Origin: Carya illinoinensis
Lineage: Eukaryota; Streptophyta; Magnoliopsida; Fagales; Juglandaceae
Length of the DNA: 64,000 nt
Direction: 5' to 3'
Assembly (NCBI RefSeq): GCF_018687715.1
Contig: NC_056757.1
Coordinates: forward strand, 11,034,501 to 11,098,500
This document shows positions 1 to 11,500 of the stretch, one piece after another. The notes beneath the pieces were generated by a model that saw only the letters and a list, made by a program, of their open reading frames with translations, did not search any database and was not told the origin of the DNA. Each line of letters begins with the position of its first letter. Position 1 is the first letter of the stretch. Both the position numbers and the translations under genes were made by a program.

Positions 1-138
1 GGGGTTAGGGTTTCAATGAAACCCCTAAATCAAATTAGGGTTTCGGATTGGGACCCTAATTTAATTTAGGGTCCCAATCCGAAACCCTAACCCCTAAATT
101 GATTTAGGGGTTTCAATCATGAAACCCCTAAATCAATT
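1..138. repeat. Stacked inverted repeats (hairpin cluster)
   Basis: Two strong inverted repeats lie back to back. The arms at 35-59 and 66-90 are exact reverse complements of 25 bases around a 6-base loop. The arms at 97-114 and 121-138 are exact 18-base complements around a 6-base loop. Bases 1-28 form a weaker third pair. The arms contain TTAGGG/CCCTAA-type words but there is no tandem telomere array. They may be the remains of a foldback or MITE element; the element continues beyond the window start, so its class is not known. Confidence 0.75.
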
Positions 139-502
139 TAGGGGTCCGAATCACAATGAAATTTACAAAAAAAAAAAAAAAAACAATCCATTGAATCCAG
201 ATTCCAAACAATCACACAATCCGAAGAATCCACAGCACACAATCCAAACAATCCCATCCTCCATCTCCGATTCAGCCCCATCCTACCTCCAATCTCCGAT
301 CAAAACTAAAAATAAAAATAAAAAATAATAACCAAACGGAGAAAATCAAAAGGGGAGGAGAAATGTTACCGTGCGGCGTGCGTCCGGCCTCATGCGTCGT
401 GCGAGAGAGAGGGATGATGGAATACGTGCGGCGGCCGGACTGGTTGCCGGTGGGAGGAGGGAACACCGAACACGGGGGCTAGGCAAAAGGGATTAGGCCG
501 AA
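139..502. other. No gene seen
   Basis: This stretch holds a poly-A run near 167-182, a low-complexity CA/AT-rich segment, then GC-rich sequence. Short open frames here have no recognisable domain and are compositional. Confidence 0.5.
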
Positions 503-574
503 GGGGGGGAAGGGACTCGGGAGGGGAGGGGAGGGGAGGGGAGCGGAATCAGGGGATCCGGGGGGGGGGGGGGC
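503..574 (+). repeat. G-rich tract, potential G-quadruplex
   Basis: There are repeated GAGGG/GGGGA units near 520-542 and then an uninterrupted G run near 560-573. At least four G tracts of three or more sit within 30 bases, matching the usual G-quadruplex sequence pattern. Folding is an inference. Confidence 0.6.
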
Positions 575-589
575 TTGGGTTATGGGTTA

Positions 590-714
590 GGGTACTAATT
601 GAAACGGCGCCGTTTTGTGGTTAACAAAACGGCGCCGTTTCAATTAGTGGGTTAATAATAAAACCCACTAATTGAAACGGCGCCATTTTGTCCACCACAA
701 AACGGCGCCGTTTC
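590..714. repeat. GGCGCC palindrome array within a larger foldback
   Basis: Four copies of the palindrome AAACGGCGCCGTTT, one with a single change, occur at about 602-615, 627-640, 675-688 and 700-713. They are nested in a longer inverted repeat: sequence at about 627-652, ending in AATTAGTGGGTT, is complemented by sequence from about 661. This looks like part of a foldback or MITE-type element. Confidence 0.65.
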
Positions 715-905
715 TCTTATATATCCAGTTATAAACTATATATATATATAATATATAATATATTATATATTTATATTATATATATATTTAACGGGGCGGG
801 GCGGGGGAAAAACGGACCGGGGGGGTCCGTTTCCGTCCCCCGCCTCCGCTGGGGGTTGGCATACGGGCCGGGGGTGGTTCCGGGGCCCCGCTGCCCACCC
901 CTACT
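715..905. mobile_element. AT microsatellite and GC-rich hAT-like end, remnant
   Basis: A TA-rich stretch at about 728-790 is followed by very GC-rich sequence. It ends in TGCCCACCCCTA near 890-903, whose complement TAGGGGTGGGCA resembles plant hAT-type terminal repeats. The opposite terminus and an 8-bp target duplication were not found, so the assignment is tentative. The element appears to have removed or replaced the 3' part of the Copia relic to its right. Confidence 0.35.
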
Positions 906-1015
906 ACCAATTGGTGTCACAGAAAAAGGACAAGACACAATGTCTCAAGTGTCATTGGATGTAATGCATCCATTTCTACTTGCATGGCATTCCTCCAACT
1001 TTCATATTCCATAGC

Positions 1016-3493
1016 CTACTTATAAGAAGAGGGAATAGCAATAGAAGAAAGTGTAGCAGGCATAGAAAAATGAGATGAAAAACCATATCGATTCGGGGGT
1101 TTGAAGGCTCTAGAAGTATGCCGACGAGATGGTGGATCATAAGATTTGTCAAGGGATTGTTTAGGAGCCACGAGTAGATGCTTAGAAGGGGTAGAAAGAG
1201 CGGTCAGATCTGTTGGATGAGATGGTTTACACTTGGTGTAAAAACAACCAGGTTTAAACCGAGTGGAAGCTGGTGTAGAAGTTGTATCCTTATCTGAAAA
1301 ATTTGACAAAACACAAAAACTACGAGGAATAGGGTTTAGATGAGTACGAAAAAATTGTTGTTTGTCAAAAAACACCACATTGCGAGAAACTTGAATTCGT
1401 TTAGCTTGATGATCATAACAAACAAAACCCTTCTGAAAAGAATTATACCCTAAAAATGCACATTTGACTGGTTGAGCAGAAAATTTATGTCTTTCGTGAG
1501 ATGGAAGATGCATAAAACAAACACAACCAAACGAGTGCAATTGAGAATAGTATGGGGAGTGTCCAAATAGCAAAGAATAAGGAGAAATATTATCTAATAC
1601 TAGAGTGAGTAATCTATCAATTAAATACACATTAGTAGACAAAGTTTTACACTAAAAACGAGAGGGCACACTCGAATCAATTAGGAGAGCCCGGACCATA
1701 ACAACAAGATGACAATTTTTTTTTTTTTCAGATACTCCATTTTATTGTGGAGTATATAGAAAAGAACGTTGTGAAATAATTCATTAATCTTGACGGAACA
1801 TTTGAAACTCAGTAGATATATGACCTCCTATTGAATCAGAGCGAAGAACCTTAGGAGAGGCAGAAAATTGATTAGTGAGATAAGCCAAGAAACGCTTGAA
1901 TACTGGAAATACTTCATTCTTAGTGCAAAGAAAGTAAATCCACATAAAACGAGTATAATCATCAATAAACGTAACAAAATATTTATAACGATCATGAGAT
2001 TCGACCGAGACAATACCCCATACATCACTATGAATAACATCAAATGCATGAGTGGCATGAGGCCCTTTTGAAGGAAAAAACAAAACTTTACTTTTAGCTA
2101 ACTTACATGTATCACAATCAAAATTTAATTAATCAAAAGAATAGTGCTATTTATTGCCAACTAAATCGGAAGATAACAACTTATGAAGTATGTGAGAATT
2201 GGGATGGCCCAACCGCCTATGCCAATCCTTCACACTCAAAGTAATAACATTACAAGAAAACGAAGATAAAGACTTTGACTCAACAGATTTTGAATCTAAA
2301 CATAAAGGAAACAATTGACCCTCTTTAGGACCCCTTGTGATCATCTTCTCGGTCACCTGATCCTGTACAAGACAACCAAAAGAAGTGACTGACACGCTAC
2401 AATTGCTGTCAACTAATTGGCCAATAGAAATCAGATTGGTATTTAATGAAGGAGACACCAAAACATTATTCAAGGAAGGAGAAATGTCACCTACGACAGT
2501 GATAGGTAGGGCACTACTATCTGCCGTGTGAATTTTAAGTGGACCAGCATACTGTGAGACATTAACAAGAGAGTGAGAAGCACTAGTCATATGGTTGGTG
2601 GCACCGAAATCAAAATACCAAGGTTTAGAGGCAGATTTGGTTTTACCTGAAATACCAAAAACTGAAAGAGTTGAAATGATCATTTGTTGTACTATTTCTG
2701 ATGTAATAGAGGTGGGATTTTGAGAAGTGGAAGCTAGAATATGAGAGGAAGTGGCCAAGGTAGAGCTCGCAGCACTAGTAGCCTCGGTAGCAGCTGAATA
2801 GGCAGTTTCTTGGCGACGTGGAGGACATATCGAGCAATCCTTAATGATATGTCCTTGCTTCTTGCAATAGTAGTAAGTTTTCTTAGAGCAATTTGTAGCA
2901 AGATACCCATAACCTTTGCAATTATAGCATTGAGTAGTGTGCAAATCCCTCCTTTGGGCTTTTCCTTGAGCTACATATGCCACAGGAGCTAGAGTAGCTT
3001 GTTCCATGTCTGTTTACGTCATCAATCTTTGCTCCTCTTGAAACATCTCTCCCAAACACATATCAAGTGGCGGCATAGGATCTCAGTTAATCAGATTAGC
3101 ACAAATAAATTCAAATTCAGGCCTTAGTTTCATAAGAAACTGTGCCCGCATACTTGCTTTATGAACAGCTTGAATATCGGCCAAACATGTTGCTAGAATT
3201 GAAGTGTATACAATATCTGTATACTCAACCCATAAGTTACAAAAACCAGAATAAAACTCCTCCTCAGAGAGAGCTCCTTGAGTGAAATGCGACATCTTTA
3301 ACTCGAGTTGAAATCTCCTATCTGCATTATTCTGAGTATATAGCCGCTTGAGATGATTCCATATATCACGAGCATTCTTAAATGAGCGTAAAATCAAGAT
3401 AATATGAGGATCAATAGATATAAGAATCCAAGACATGACTAGGGTATCCTTGCATTCCCAAGAAGCCCGCTGATCTTTGTCCTTTCGTGCCAC
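1016..3493 (-). pseudogene. Copia gag-protease-integrase, broken
   Basis: The pieces run from right to left. 3,083-3,493 is gag of the UBN2 type. 2,147-3,007 carries two Cys-rich zinc knuckles (CYNCKGYGYLATNC and YYCKKQGHIIKDC), then a protease-like DFGATNHM in which the second residue of the usual DSGA is changed, then the GAG-pre-integrase motif WHRRLGHPN. 1,784-2,083 is the integrase core (HSDVWG, FVTFIDDYTRFMW). 1,016-1,642 is the integrase C-terminal region. Stops and frame changes separate the parts. The altered protease motif and the missing reverse transcriptase mean it cannot encode a working polyprotein. Confidence 0.85.
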
Positions 3494-3742
3494 ACTACTC
3501 CCATCAATATGACCCCAAAGTTCTTTTCATTTCACCAATAGTTAAAACTAAAAAGACCACATAGCATAATTCTTTCCATTGAATCGAATTAGAAGAGAAT
3601 CTCTAATTTCAAAATACATGATAGACAAGAAACCCTAAATGCAACCCTTGAAACTAGAGAAAAAAAATAGCTGCAACTTTGGAAAAAAAAAACCCTAGCC
3701 GAAAAAATCTTAGAATCATAAAAACCTAGAATTCTTAACCTT

Positions 3743-3754
3743 TCTCTGATACCA
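3743..3754 (-). promoter_or_regulatory. Primer-binding site, initiator tRNA-Met type
   Basis: The minus strand reads TGGTATCAGAGA, the common Copia primer-binding sequence complementary to the initiator methionine tRNA 3' end. It lies between gag (left) and LTR-like sequence (right), as expected for this orientation. Confidence 0.75.
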
Positions 3755-4049
3755 TAACAAATTTCTTTTGCTGAATGAATTCATCCTGTTTCTTCTCATT
3801 CATAAAAAGCAAAAATAGATTACATAGATCAAAAATTCAAAATCTGACTTCCTATCCTATAGGTATTCAGATCTTGGATAAGATATGTTTCCGATACTTA
3901 TCTACACAATCTAAATATTCAAATTACAAATCCTATACAGCTATACAAATATGTCTATACCCGAAATACATAGATAAAACATAGGAATTAATTGAAATAA
4001 ATATAATCCACTGATACCTTTATGGTCATGGTAGTGTCACTTCTTTCTT

Positions 4050-5990
4050 CCTACAACTAAGTGTAACACATCTTGGTTCTATGCTAACAATCTCCTTACC
4101 TCTTCACTTTTTTCCCTTTACTCTAGCAACCAAGTTTAGCTTTGCAATCATTAAGTTTTTGTTTGATTGCTAATAGGTCGTCAGCTTGAGCACGCTCTCT
4201 ATCCCATGTTTGGATCACTTCCTGGCATTCCTCATCTACAATCCAACTTGCTTCATATCTTCACAGCATTATTTTATACTCTTATTCTTTCTTGAATTGT
4301 AAGACATACCATAAAGGGGTTATGATCTCAAGTTAAAGCTGGTATCACTGTTGTTTGAGTCTAGCCATAATAGATGTCTATTCTTTGGTTACCACTACTC
4401 GATCCCCTTTCTAACTCTTGTTTGGAAAGAAAAGTAGGACCACCATTACTCCCAACACTATTAATTGCTACCACTACTCCCAACACTATCAATTGCTAGA
4501 CATTTCACAATCTGTTTTTATCTTTAAACCTTGTACACATCTATTTTGTAACTTTGTTTCCATTAGAAATACTGCCATTGTAGAAAGGGCTCGAATTGTT
4601 TGGGGGTTGCCAAGCCCCCAACATTTCCAACTTAGGTGACTCATTGGTCTCGGCACAAATGGGAACCAGCCGTAAAAGTTGTGAAATAAGCTCTTCTATT
4701 CTCATTTGACATGATCACTTAGTCGAGTTTTCTACAATCTTGTGTCATTTAAGGACTCATATCATTACTCTTATTAGTCTTCCTTTTTACTAAACTTGGC
4801 ATAACACATTAAACTATTTTGTACCCTTCAATGAACTCATGCTCTTTTCTTTTCCATTTCTTAACCCCTTGGTTCTTTTGGTTTCTACCCTTCAAATCCT
4901 CCACTACATCAACTTGACTTTCTCTGTAGGATCTATAATAAAAGGCTTTGATTGGTTATTATTAATCAAATCACGTGGTCTTTTCTCATAATCTATCATT
5001 GGAACATACACATTTTCCTCAATTTCAAAGGAAACTAGTTTATTCTAAACTTCCAGTTTTTTCAAAGGAGATTTTGCCTATAAGATTTCCTCTGTTTTTG
5101 AAACTTTTATGGCCCTTGCATTTTCCCCAACCATATAATTGTTATCACCCACCATAATGTCCATGAGGGGCCACTTTTATCTAGGAAACGGTTAACGTCG
5201 GCCATGCCAGCTTGTTGCTTTGAATTAACAGCTCCCATCGACAGACGATAAGTTTTCCAACCTCAAGGTTTGAGTTGAGTCACGTCACTCATAGCCACAC
5301 ACCATACTGGTCCTTATTGACTTCTCTATGAATAATATTTTTTTGTTGAAACAAGCAGCCTTCTTTTGCATGTTTAATCACTCCACATCTAAAACAAAAT
5401 CGTGGCAATCATTCCTATTGAAATGGATCTAATAACATTTTCCTTGAACCATCAGTTTCCTTCCTAGTGATAGAGGTTTTGAGATATCCAACAAGACTCT
5501 AACTTGCAAATATTTCCCCCACCCTACACCAAATTCATTTAAATGTACTTGTTCATCTTTCCCTATGAAAGACCCCATACCTTGCGATTCATACACTCAA
5601 AAGGTATGATGTGGAATTGCACTAAAAAAAGACTCCAAATTACACTCAACTTCTTGCGGAGAGACTAGAGCATCAAAGTCTTTGATACATGGCAAAAATT
5701 TGTCAAACAACCAGGGGCAATCATGCTTCACTTGGTTATATCCTTCTCCATTTCAAGCATGACCAGAAAAATACTCTCACCCACATCAGAGAAAGTGAAA
5801 CCCCCACTAAGCTTTCATACTTTAGGCGTGGTTGTTTTGACGATATCTATATTCATCAATTTATTAGAAATTAATCTTCCTGTAAGGCAAATCGATATTT
5901 GAGTTAATAAGTCTTGGGTATCCGAAAATTATCTGTTTTTTCAATCTAAGTAAGTGCATTCCAAGCACTTACCATGCTTCCTAGAACCAA
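4050..5990 (-). pseudogene. L1-type LINE, heavily decayed (ORF1 and start of ORF2)
   Basis: Read on the minus strand, about 5,340-5,700 matches the LINE ORF1 DUF4283/zf-CCHC region: a broken DUF4283-like stretch precedes a zinc knuckle CFRCGVIKHAKEGC near 5,365-5,410. Further left (about 4,560-4,640) a frame resembles the endonuclease start NxxGLxxPK. Near 4,150-4,290 another resembles the linker before reverse transcriptase (DEECQEVIQ, then KLNDCKAKL). There are many stops. It is cut off near the Copia LTR at about 4,020. The family call rests on motif order and not on an alignment. Confidence 0.6.
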
Positions 5991-7250
5991 ATGCAAAGTT
6001 CCAAATTTTGGTTTATGTTTTATGAACTCTTTTTCCTTTTAGTCCTCAAGTGAATTGTACCATCTGGTGGTTGGAAATTGATTACATCTACTTAGTTGTC
6101 TTTATGTAAACTTTGAACAATATAAGTTGATCAAAAGACACTCCTACCTGTGAAATTTACAATATTCGAATATTAAAAGAGAGGAAAACCTGATAATTTC
6201 GAGTAAAAATTAAAGGAGAGGAATTTCTACTTGTTTGATTTGGAAGCTTTTGCTAATTTGGCTATGTTTCTGGAAGTTACAACGGCTTCCGAGCTTTCGA
6301 AAAATAGTTGTTGCTCTATATACAGCTCTTATTCAGATTAGGTCACTTTCTTTGTTGGAGGTGAAAGACACTACTTTTTTACACAAACTTGAAGTACATA
6401 TATGGTCCTACTGACTTTCGATCATGTCTTTATGTTGCTTCATCTACAACTCACCAAGATACCTACCTTTTACCAATCTTCTAAATGACAATAACATTTT
6501 CATGGACTCGACAAAAGAAATTTGTGCAGTCGTCACCCCAAGTTCAGATTGAACACCATTGTTCAAAAATCACAGGGTGACAACTTCATTGTGGACGAAG
6601 AAATATTTGCTTGTGAAGATGTGGATTGAAGTTTCCTTGGACGCGGTATTGAAAAAAAGTATTCTCAACCACAAGACCTTAATTCTATGCACAATCAAAC
6701 CTCTCTAATTATTGGTGGTCAAAGATTCAACTTGAGATAAATAAGTTCTGTGATTACTTGGCTCAAACTAGGGTTCCTTCACACTCACTTTGTAGGAAAT
6801 GCACATGATGTTTGGTCTGTGGATGCCCCCTCTTTACCCGATGATATCTTTGACCCTTCCACTGTTAACTTCTTGCTCAGGGTAAAAAAGAAAAGAGAGA
6901 GATGATACCAAGCTCAAACTTAAAACACTTGGTTCGGCTAGTTCGCACTTCTCAGAAAGACTAGGCAGTTATCACAGCTTATGTACTGTGTCACAGCTTA
7001 AGAGAATTGGCTCAAAAGCAAGAGAACATACTATTCTCAGTAATAAGAAAAGCTTCCCAACCCTCAGATTCATTATATCTAATTGCCAAAACCACATAGG
7101 AACAACCGCATATGTTTACCAGTCAAATATTACAAGAATACAGAGATATGTGAAGCAATCAATTTCCTTTCAACTACAAAAGCAGAAAACAAAGAAACTT
7201 AAGCATCTATGTAATAACTGCACATCAATTGCTCCATTTTCTGTGCAAGC
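5991..7250. other. No recognisable gene
   Basis: This is AT-rich sequence between the LINE relic and the 3' end of the RING gene. Short open frames, for example 6,988-7,254, show no domain or splice context. The last part may belong to the RING gene 3' untranslated region or downstream flank. Confidence 0.4.
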
Positions 7251-7451
7251 ATAAGAAATAAGTCATACAGAGGTAAGAAGAATGAAGGAACTCCAAATGG
7301 CAGCAAAACAGACAATGAGGCTCAGTTGACAAGTTGCTCTTGACAACAAAATTTGGAGAAGCTTTCCTGTTTCTGCCTCAATTTTCTGTACAAACAGACG
7401 AACAAATTGTGGATACATGAACCCAGACACTAGGGAGTTCCTATCTTTTCT

Positions 7452-8460
7452 TCATACCTGTTCACTTCCCTTAAGAATGTTAAACTTGCACAGTGGACAT
7501 GTTGCATTCATTTTCAGCCATTTCACAATACATGTAGAATGGAAATGATGGTTGCAGGGAAGAGCATGGAGCTCTGCTCCATCCTCATATGAGGTGAGAC
7601 ATATACAGCATTCCTGGAAAAAGAAATTGTCAAAACCAAAATCTCAAGAGAAAATGAATTCTTTTATCAAATAAAATTGTTGGGGTGTTCGCAATTTAAC
7701 TACTTTTAAAGAAAGTCAGTATATAGTAAATCCATGGCCATCATTGGGACAAAAATGAAGATCCTTCATACATGACCAACATCAAAGTCCTACATGTGCT
7801 TTGCATCAGGCTACTCAGTTCAAGTGTCTCAATATTGGCATACATATCCAACAAAAGATATTGAAAAATGGGAACTCCCGCCACTTATAAACCAAAATGG
7901 GCAGAATTTCTGATCAAATATATAAAAAGGTGATATTCCACAGAAACTGTAATGCAATTGTGAAAAAAATACCATTTTAATGAAAAAACTATATAATACC
8001 GGATCACTTATCATTAAAACAAAATAAAAAATACCGCATCCTCAGGTAGAAGTAATCGTTGATTTGCCAGGTATCCACTGTTTGTTTCTACGGGAACCAT
8101 TGACCCTGCTCCCCCACTAAGCTTTTCCTCATTGCTTAATACTTGGAATCTATATTTTGGAAGTATACTGAGATCTGCTTCTGATGCTCCTTCCTATTTT
8201 ATCACATAAGAAACAACATTAATCAGTTACAAGACTTTATTTCAGTACTTGATCACAGTTAATAGTTCTTTCTTCATACCTGTCCCGCAACAGCATAAAG
8301 AATTGCAATTATGCATGGCAAACAGCAACAGAGAGCAATTCCGATCAAACATGCCAAAACAACACAAAAGATCGCAAAGAAGACATCAAATGCCAGGAAA
8401 ACAACAGCCAACCTGCAAAAATTCAGAATCAGGGATACCTCTGCAAAGAGTCTAACACGC

Positions 8461-8508
<48 letters not shown>

Positions 8509-11500
8509 CATAAAAATGGATCTATAATAAAGGGACTATGGTTCTATTATAACAATGTGTCAATATGAGCTGATGACTCATACCTAAAGTTCCAAAAAAA
8601 TTAGAATTTGAAAGGAAAAATATTTATATATAATAGTAATGAATAGTGATCCAGAGACATCAGTGGTTGGAGCATACCAGTACAAACGTGGAGCATTTTG
8701 CATAAGTTCATCGCCACCAGAGACAACCCAATAAAAGCCAACTATCCACCAGAGAAATGATGCCATTGTATTCACCGATTCACAACGTTTAGCGAAACTA
8801 GACCAATCACAATCAAATCAGGAAGGGAGGAGAAAATATTTTCATAAAAATTGTAATGAAGTTACAGCTGAGCTTATAACAACAAATGTAATTTCATATG
8901 AGACAGGAAGCACCAAATGAAAATAAAAGTTAACATTATAACATGCTCTGGCAAGACATTTTGCAGCTTTGTCAACTAGGGCAGGGATATACATTGTAAC
9001 TGATCAGCGTAATTAATGAGTATTCATATTACTGAAAACAGAAGCTACCAGAAACCGTTATCCAATCATAAAGTGCTCTGAAAAGCAGCATCTCCAGCTT
9101 AGCCATTGATCGCTTGATGCCTTCAAATTTTAGAGCATTTCCCGCACTCCAAATGCATTGCATGAGACATTAAGGGCATGTTTGGGTAATGAGATGAGAT
9201 GCTAATTCTGTGAATTGTAGTGAAATGATTTGAGTTAAGATATTTTATTAGGTTTTGGGAAATGAGAGAGAAATAGTTGAATAAAAATATTATAAAGTTA
9301 AAATATTGTTAGAATATAATTTGTGATTTTTGTTTTGAAATAAAAAGTTGTATTGTTTTTTGTGTTTTGTTTAGAAGTTTGGAAAAGTTGTATGATTAGA
9401 CGAAAAAGTTGAGATTTGAAATTGAAAAGTGCTTGTGTAAGAGTGATGTTTGGGAAGGAAATTATGAAAAGTTTTTAGATGAGATGAGATGAAATCATCT
9501 CACTTCCCAAACAAGCCCTAAAACCTCATTCCAGATCATGCAATCTCAATACCTACCAAAATGCGCTCACCAACAAGTGACATTTACACAAGTCTTATGT
9601 ATAACATACTTGTGCAAAAACAGTGAAAAGACTAGTGACCAAGACTCCTTAGCACTAGGAGAATGCAACATAGAGAGTCCTATCACCACTAAAGACCCCT
9701 TCTGCTCACACTAGCTCATCTTTCTTTCTTCATTGATCTTCTCACTACGAGAATCTTTCCCAACGCCAGCTACCAACCAAAATAACTATCAAATGCTTTT
9801 CAAGGAAAACTACATCCAATCTCCTTAGTGCTTTTCAGGCCCTCTATCACTGCATTTCTTTTATAATGTAAGAATTTTTTTGTTTACAAGTAAGAAAAAT
9901 TTATTGATCCTCATAATTAGGAAAAGCCCAAGTACAAAGTAGTATACAAGAGAGATATACCTAATTACAGCCTACTAACAAAGAAAGAAGCATACAAATC
10001 GTTAAAATTAGGCCCCTCACAATAGCCTTAGCCCAAAGTAATAAAGACTGGAAAAAAAAGTCTCTAATACCCCCCCCAAGAGCATTCTCTATTTTCAAAG
10101 CATCGTCCATTCATCTCATTCCATATGCTAATATAAGAATTTTTTTTAATAGCAATCTAGGCGAAGCCCAAATGCATAGGACATATATAAGAGAAGACAC
10201 CTAGTTAGGAAGAAGAGGGAGAAATAGATACAAGGAACTCATGAACATTAAGACTGTTAAAATTTATAGCCATTGTCCAAAGAAAAATGTCTTGAGAAAA
10301 AGACTTCTAAGCTCGTCCACGAACCATTCTTTGTATTTGAAGCTCCGGTTATTTCGTTTCCTCCAATCTATTAATGCATAATTATGGTTTCCCACAAAAT
10401 GCTAGAAAACACCAACTCATTCTCAACCCAACACTACCCTAACAAAACCATGGTACAGTGAAATTTACCTACCAATGGAACACTCCATAAAAACCAACAC
10501 AACTGTAAAATACAATTAAAAAGCTACAAAAAAGTTTTTAATGGAACCTTCCCTCACCAATAAATGTTTTTTTTGAATCAGTAAACAAGAATACAATTGA
10601 TGATATAAATAGGCATAGTTTAAGTACACAGGACATATTCAAGAGTGACACCTAAGCATGTGTCCAGCAATACAAGAAAATCATGGCTATCTTGATTTAT
10701 CTTGTTCACCACCCACAACCTCGATATGGGAGACACGACAATGTTGGTTTTAAGGCTATCTTGATTTAAGTTGGTTTGGGCACGAGCACTAACCCTATGA
10801 TCAACATAGAAATGTCTCTACCAAACATGCACTTTTATACCAGAATTTAGTGCAAATTTTTTCCCCAAAGATGCTCCCTTTACTTATCTCTCATTCTTTC
10901 CATGAACCAGTCACCAGTGTAAATGATAACCCTTCCACACCTCTCCCTTCCTTCTCTCTTTCTTTAAACTCTTGATAAGTGAGGCAATTTATTAAGGTGC
11001 AAAGGGGTACAACCCACTGTACATGAGAGACATACAGGAAAAAGCACTCAATTAGGAAGAAGAATATTTCTTCACACTTACAAAGTTTTTTTTTTTTTTT
11101 TCCTTCTCTTAGACTCAGCTCATCGAGGACTTACTACCACCATCTATAGCAAATAACCTTTCTGTTGTGATTTTCTTTTGACACTTGGATGACTCAATAT
11201 TGAAGGGATCTTAGAAACTAGAATACCATTGCAAGCTTTCCTCTGATGCGCAAAGTCTGCCACCAAGACACCAAGACATCTTCTAGGTCCCAGTTGAAAA
11301 CTTGGTTGGCAGGAAAACTTTGTAAAGGATATTTCTACACCGATTCTAATACCAAAAGAGGTCTGAGATATTTCACATTATTCCACCAGTCATTCACCAA
11401 TCTTGTGGTCTTACTTATGTTAACGTCCAAGACAAGGATATTTCACATTATTCCACCAGTTATTCACCAATCTTGTGGTCTTACTTATGTTAACGTCCAA

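Larger units (their letters stand above)
1016..4020 (-). mobile_element. Decayed Copia LTR retrotransposon (5' half)
   Basis: On the minus strand, in element order, come a probable 5' LTR end (from about 3,755 rightward, outer limit uncertain), the primer-binding site, gag, protease, GAG-pre-integrase and integrase. The reverse transcriptase, RNase H and 3' LTR are absent: homology stops near 1,016, next to the GC-rich hAT-like remnant. Several frame breaks separate the coding pieces, so the copy is dead and old. Confidence 0.85.

Noticed and set aside
1..138. Telomeric or interstitial telomere repeat
   Set aside because: TTAGGG-like words are irregularly spaced and belong to inverted repeats; there is no tandem TTTAGGG array.
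6988..7254. 88-codon ORF near the RING gene 3' end
   Set aside because: No recognisable domain, no splice context and low complexity; probably chance or untranslated sequence.
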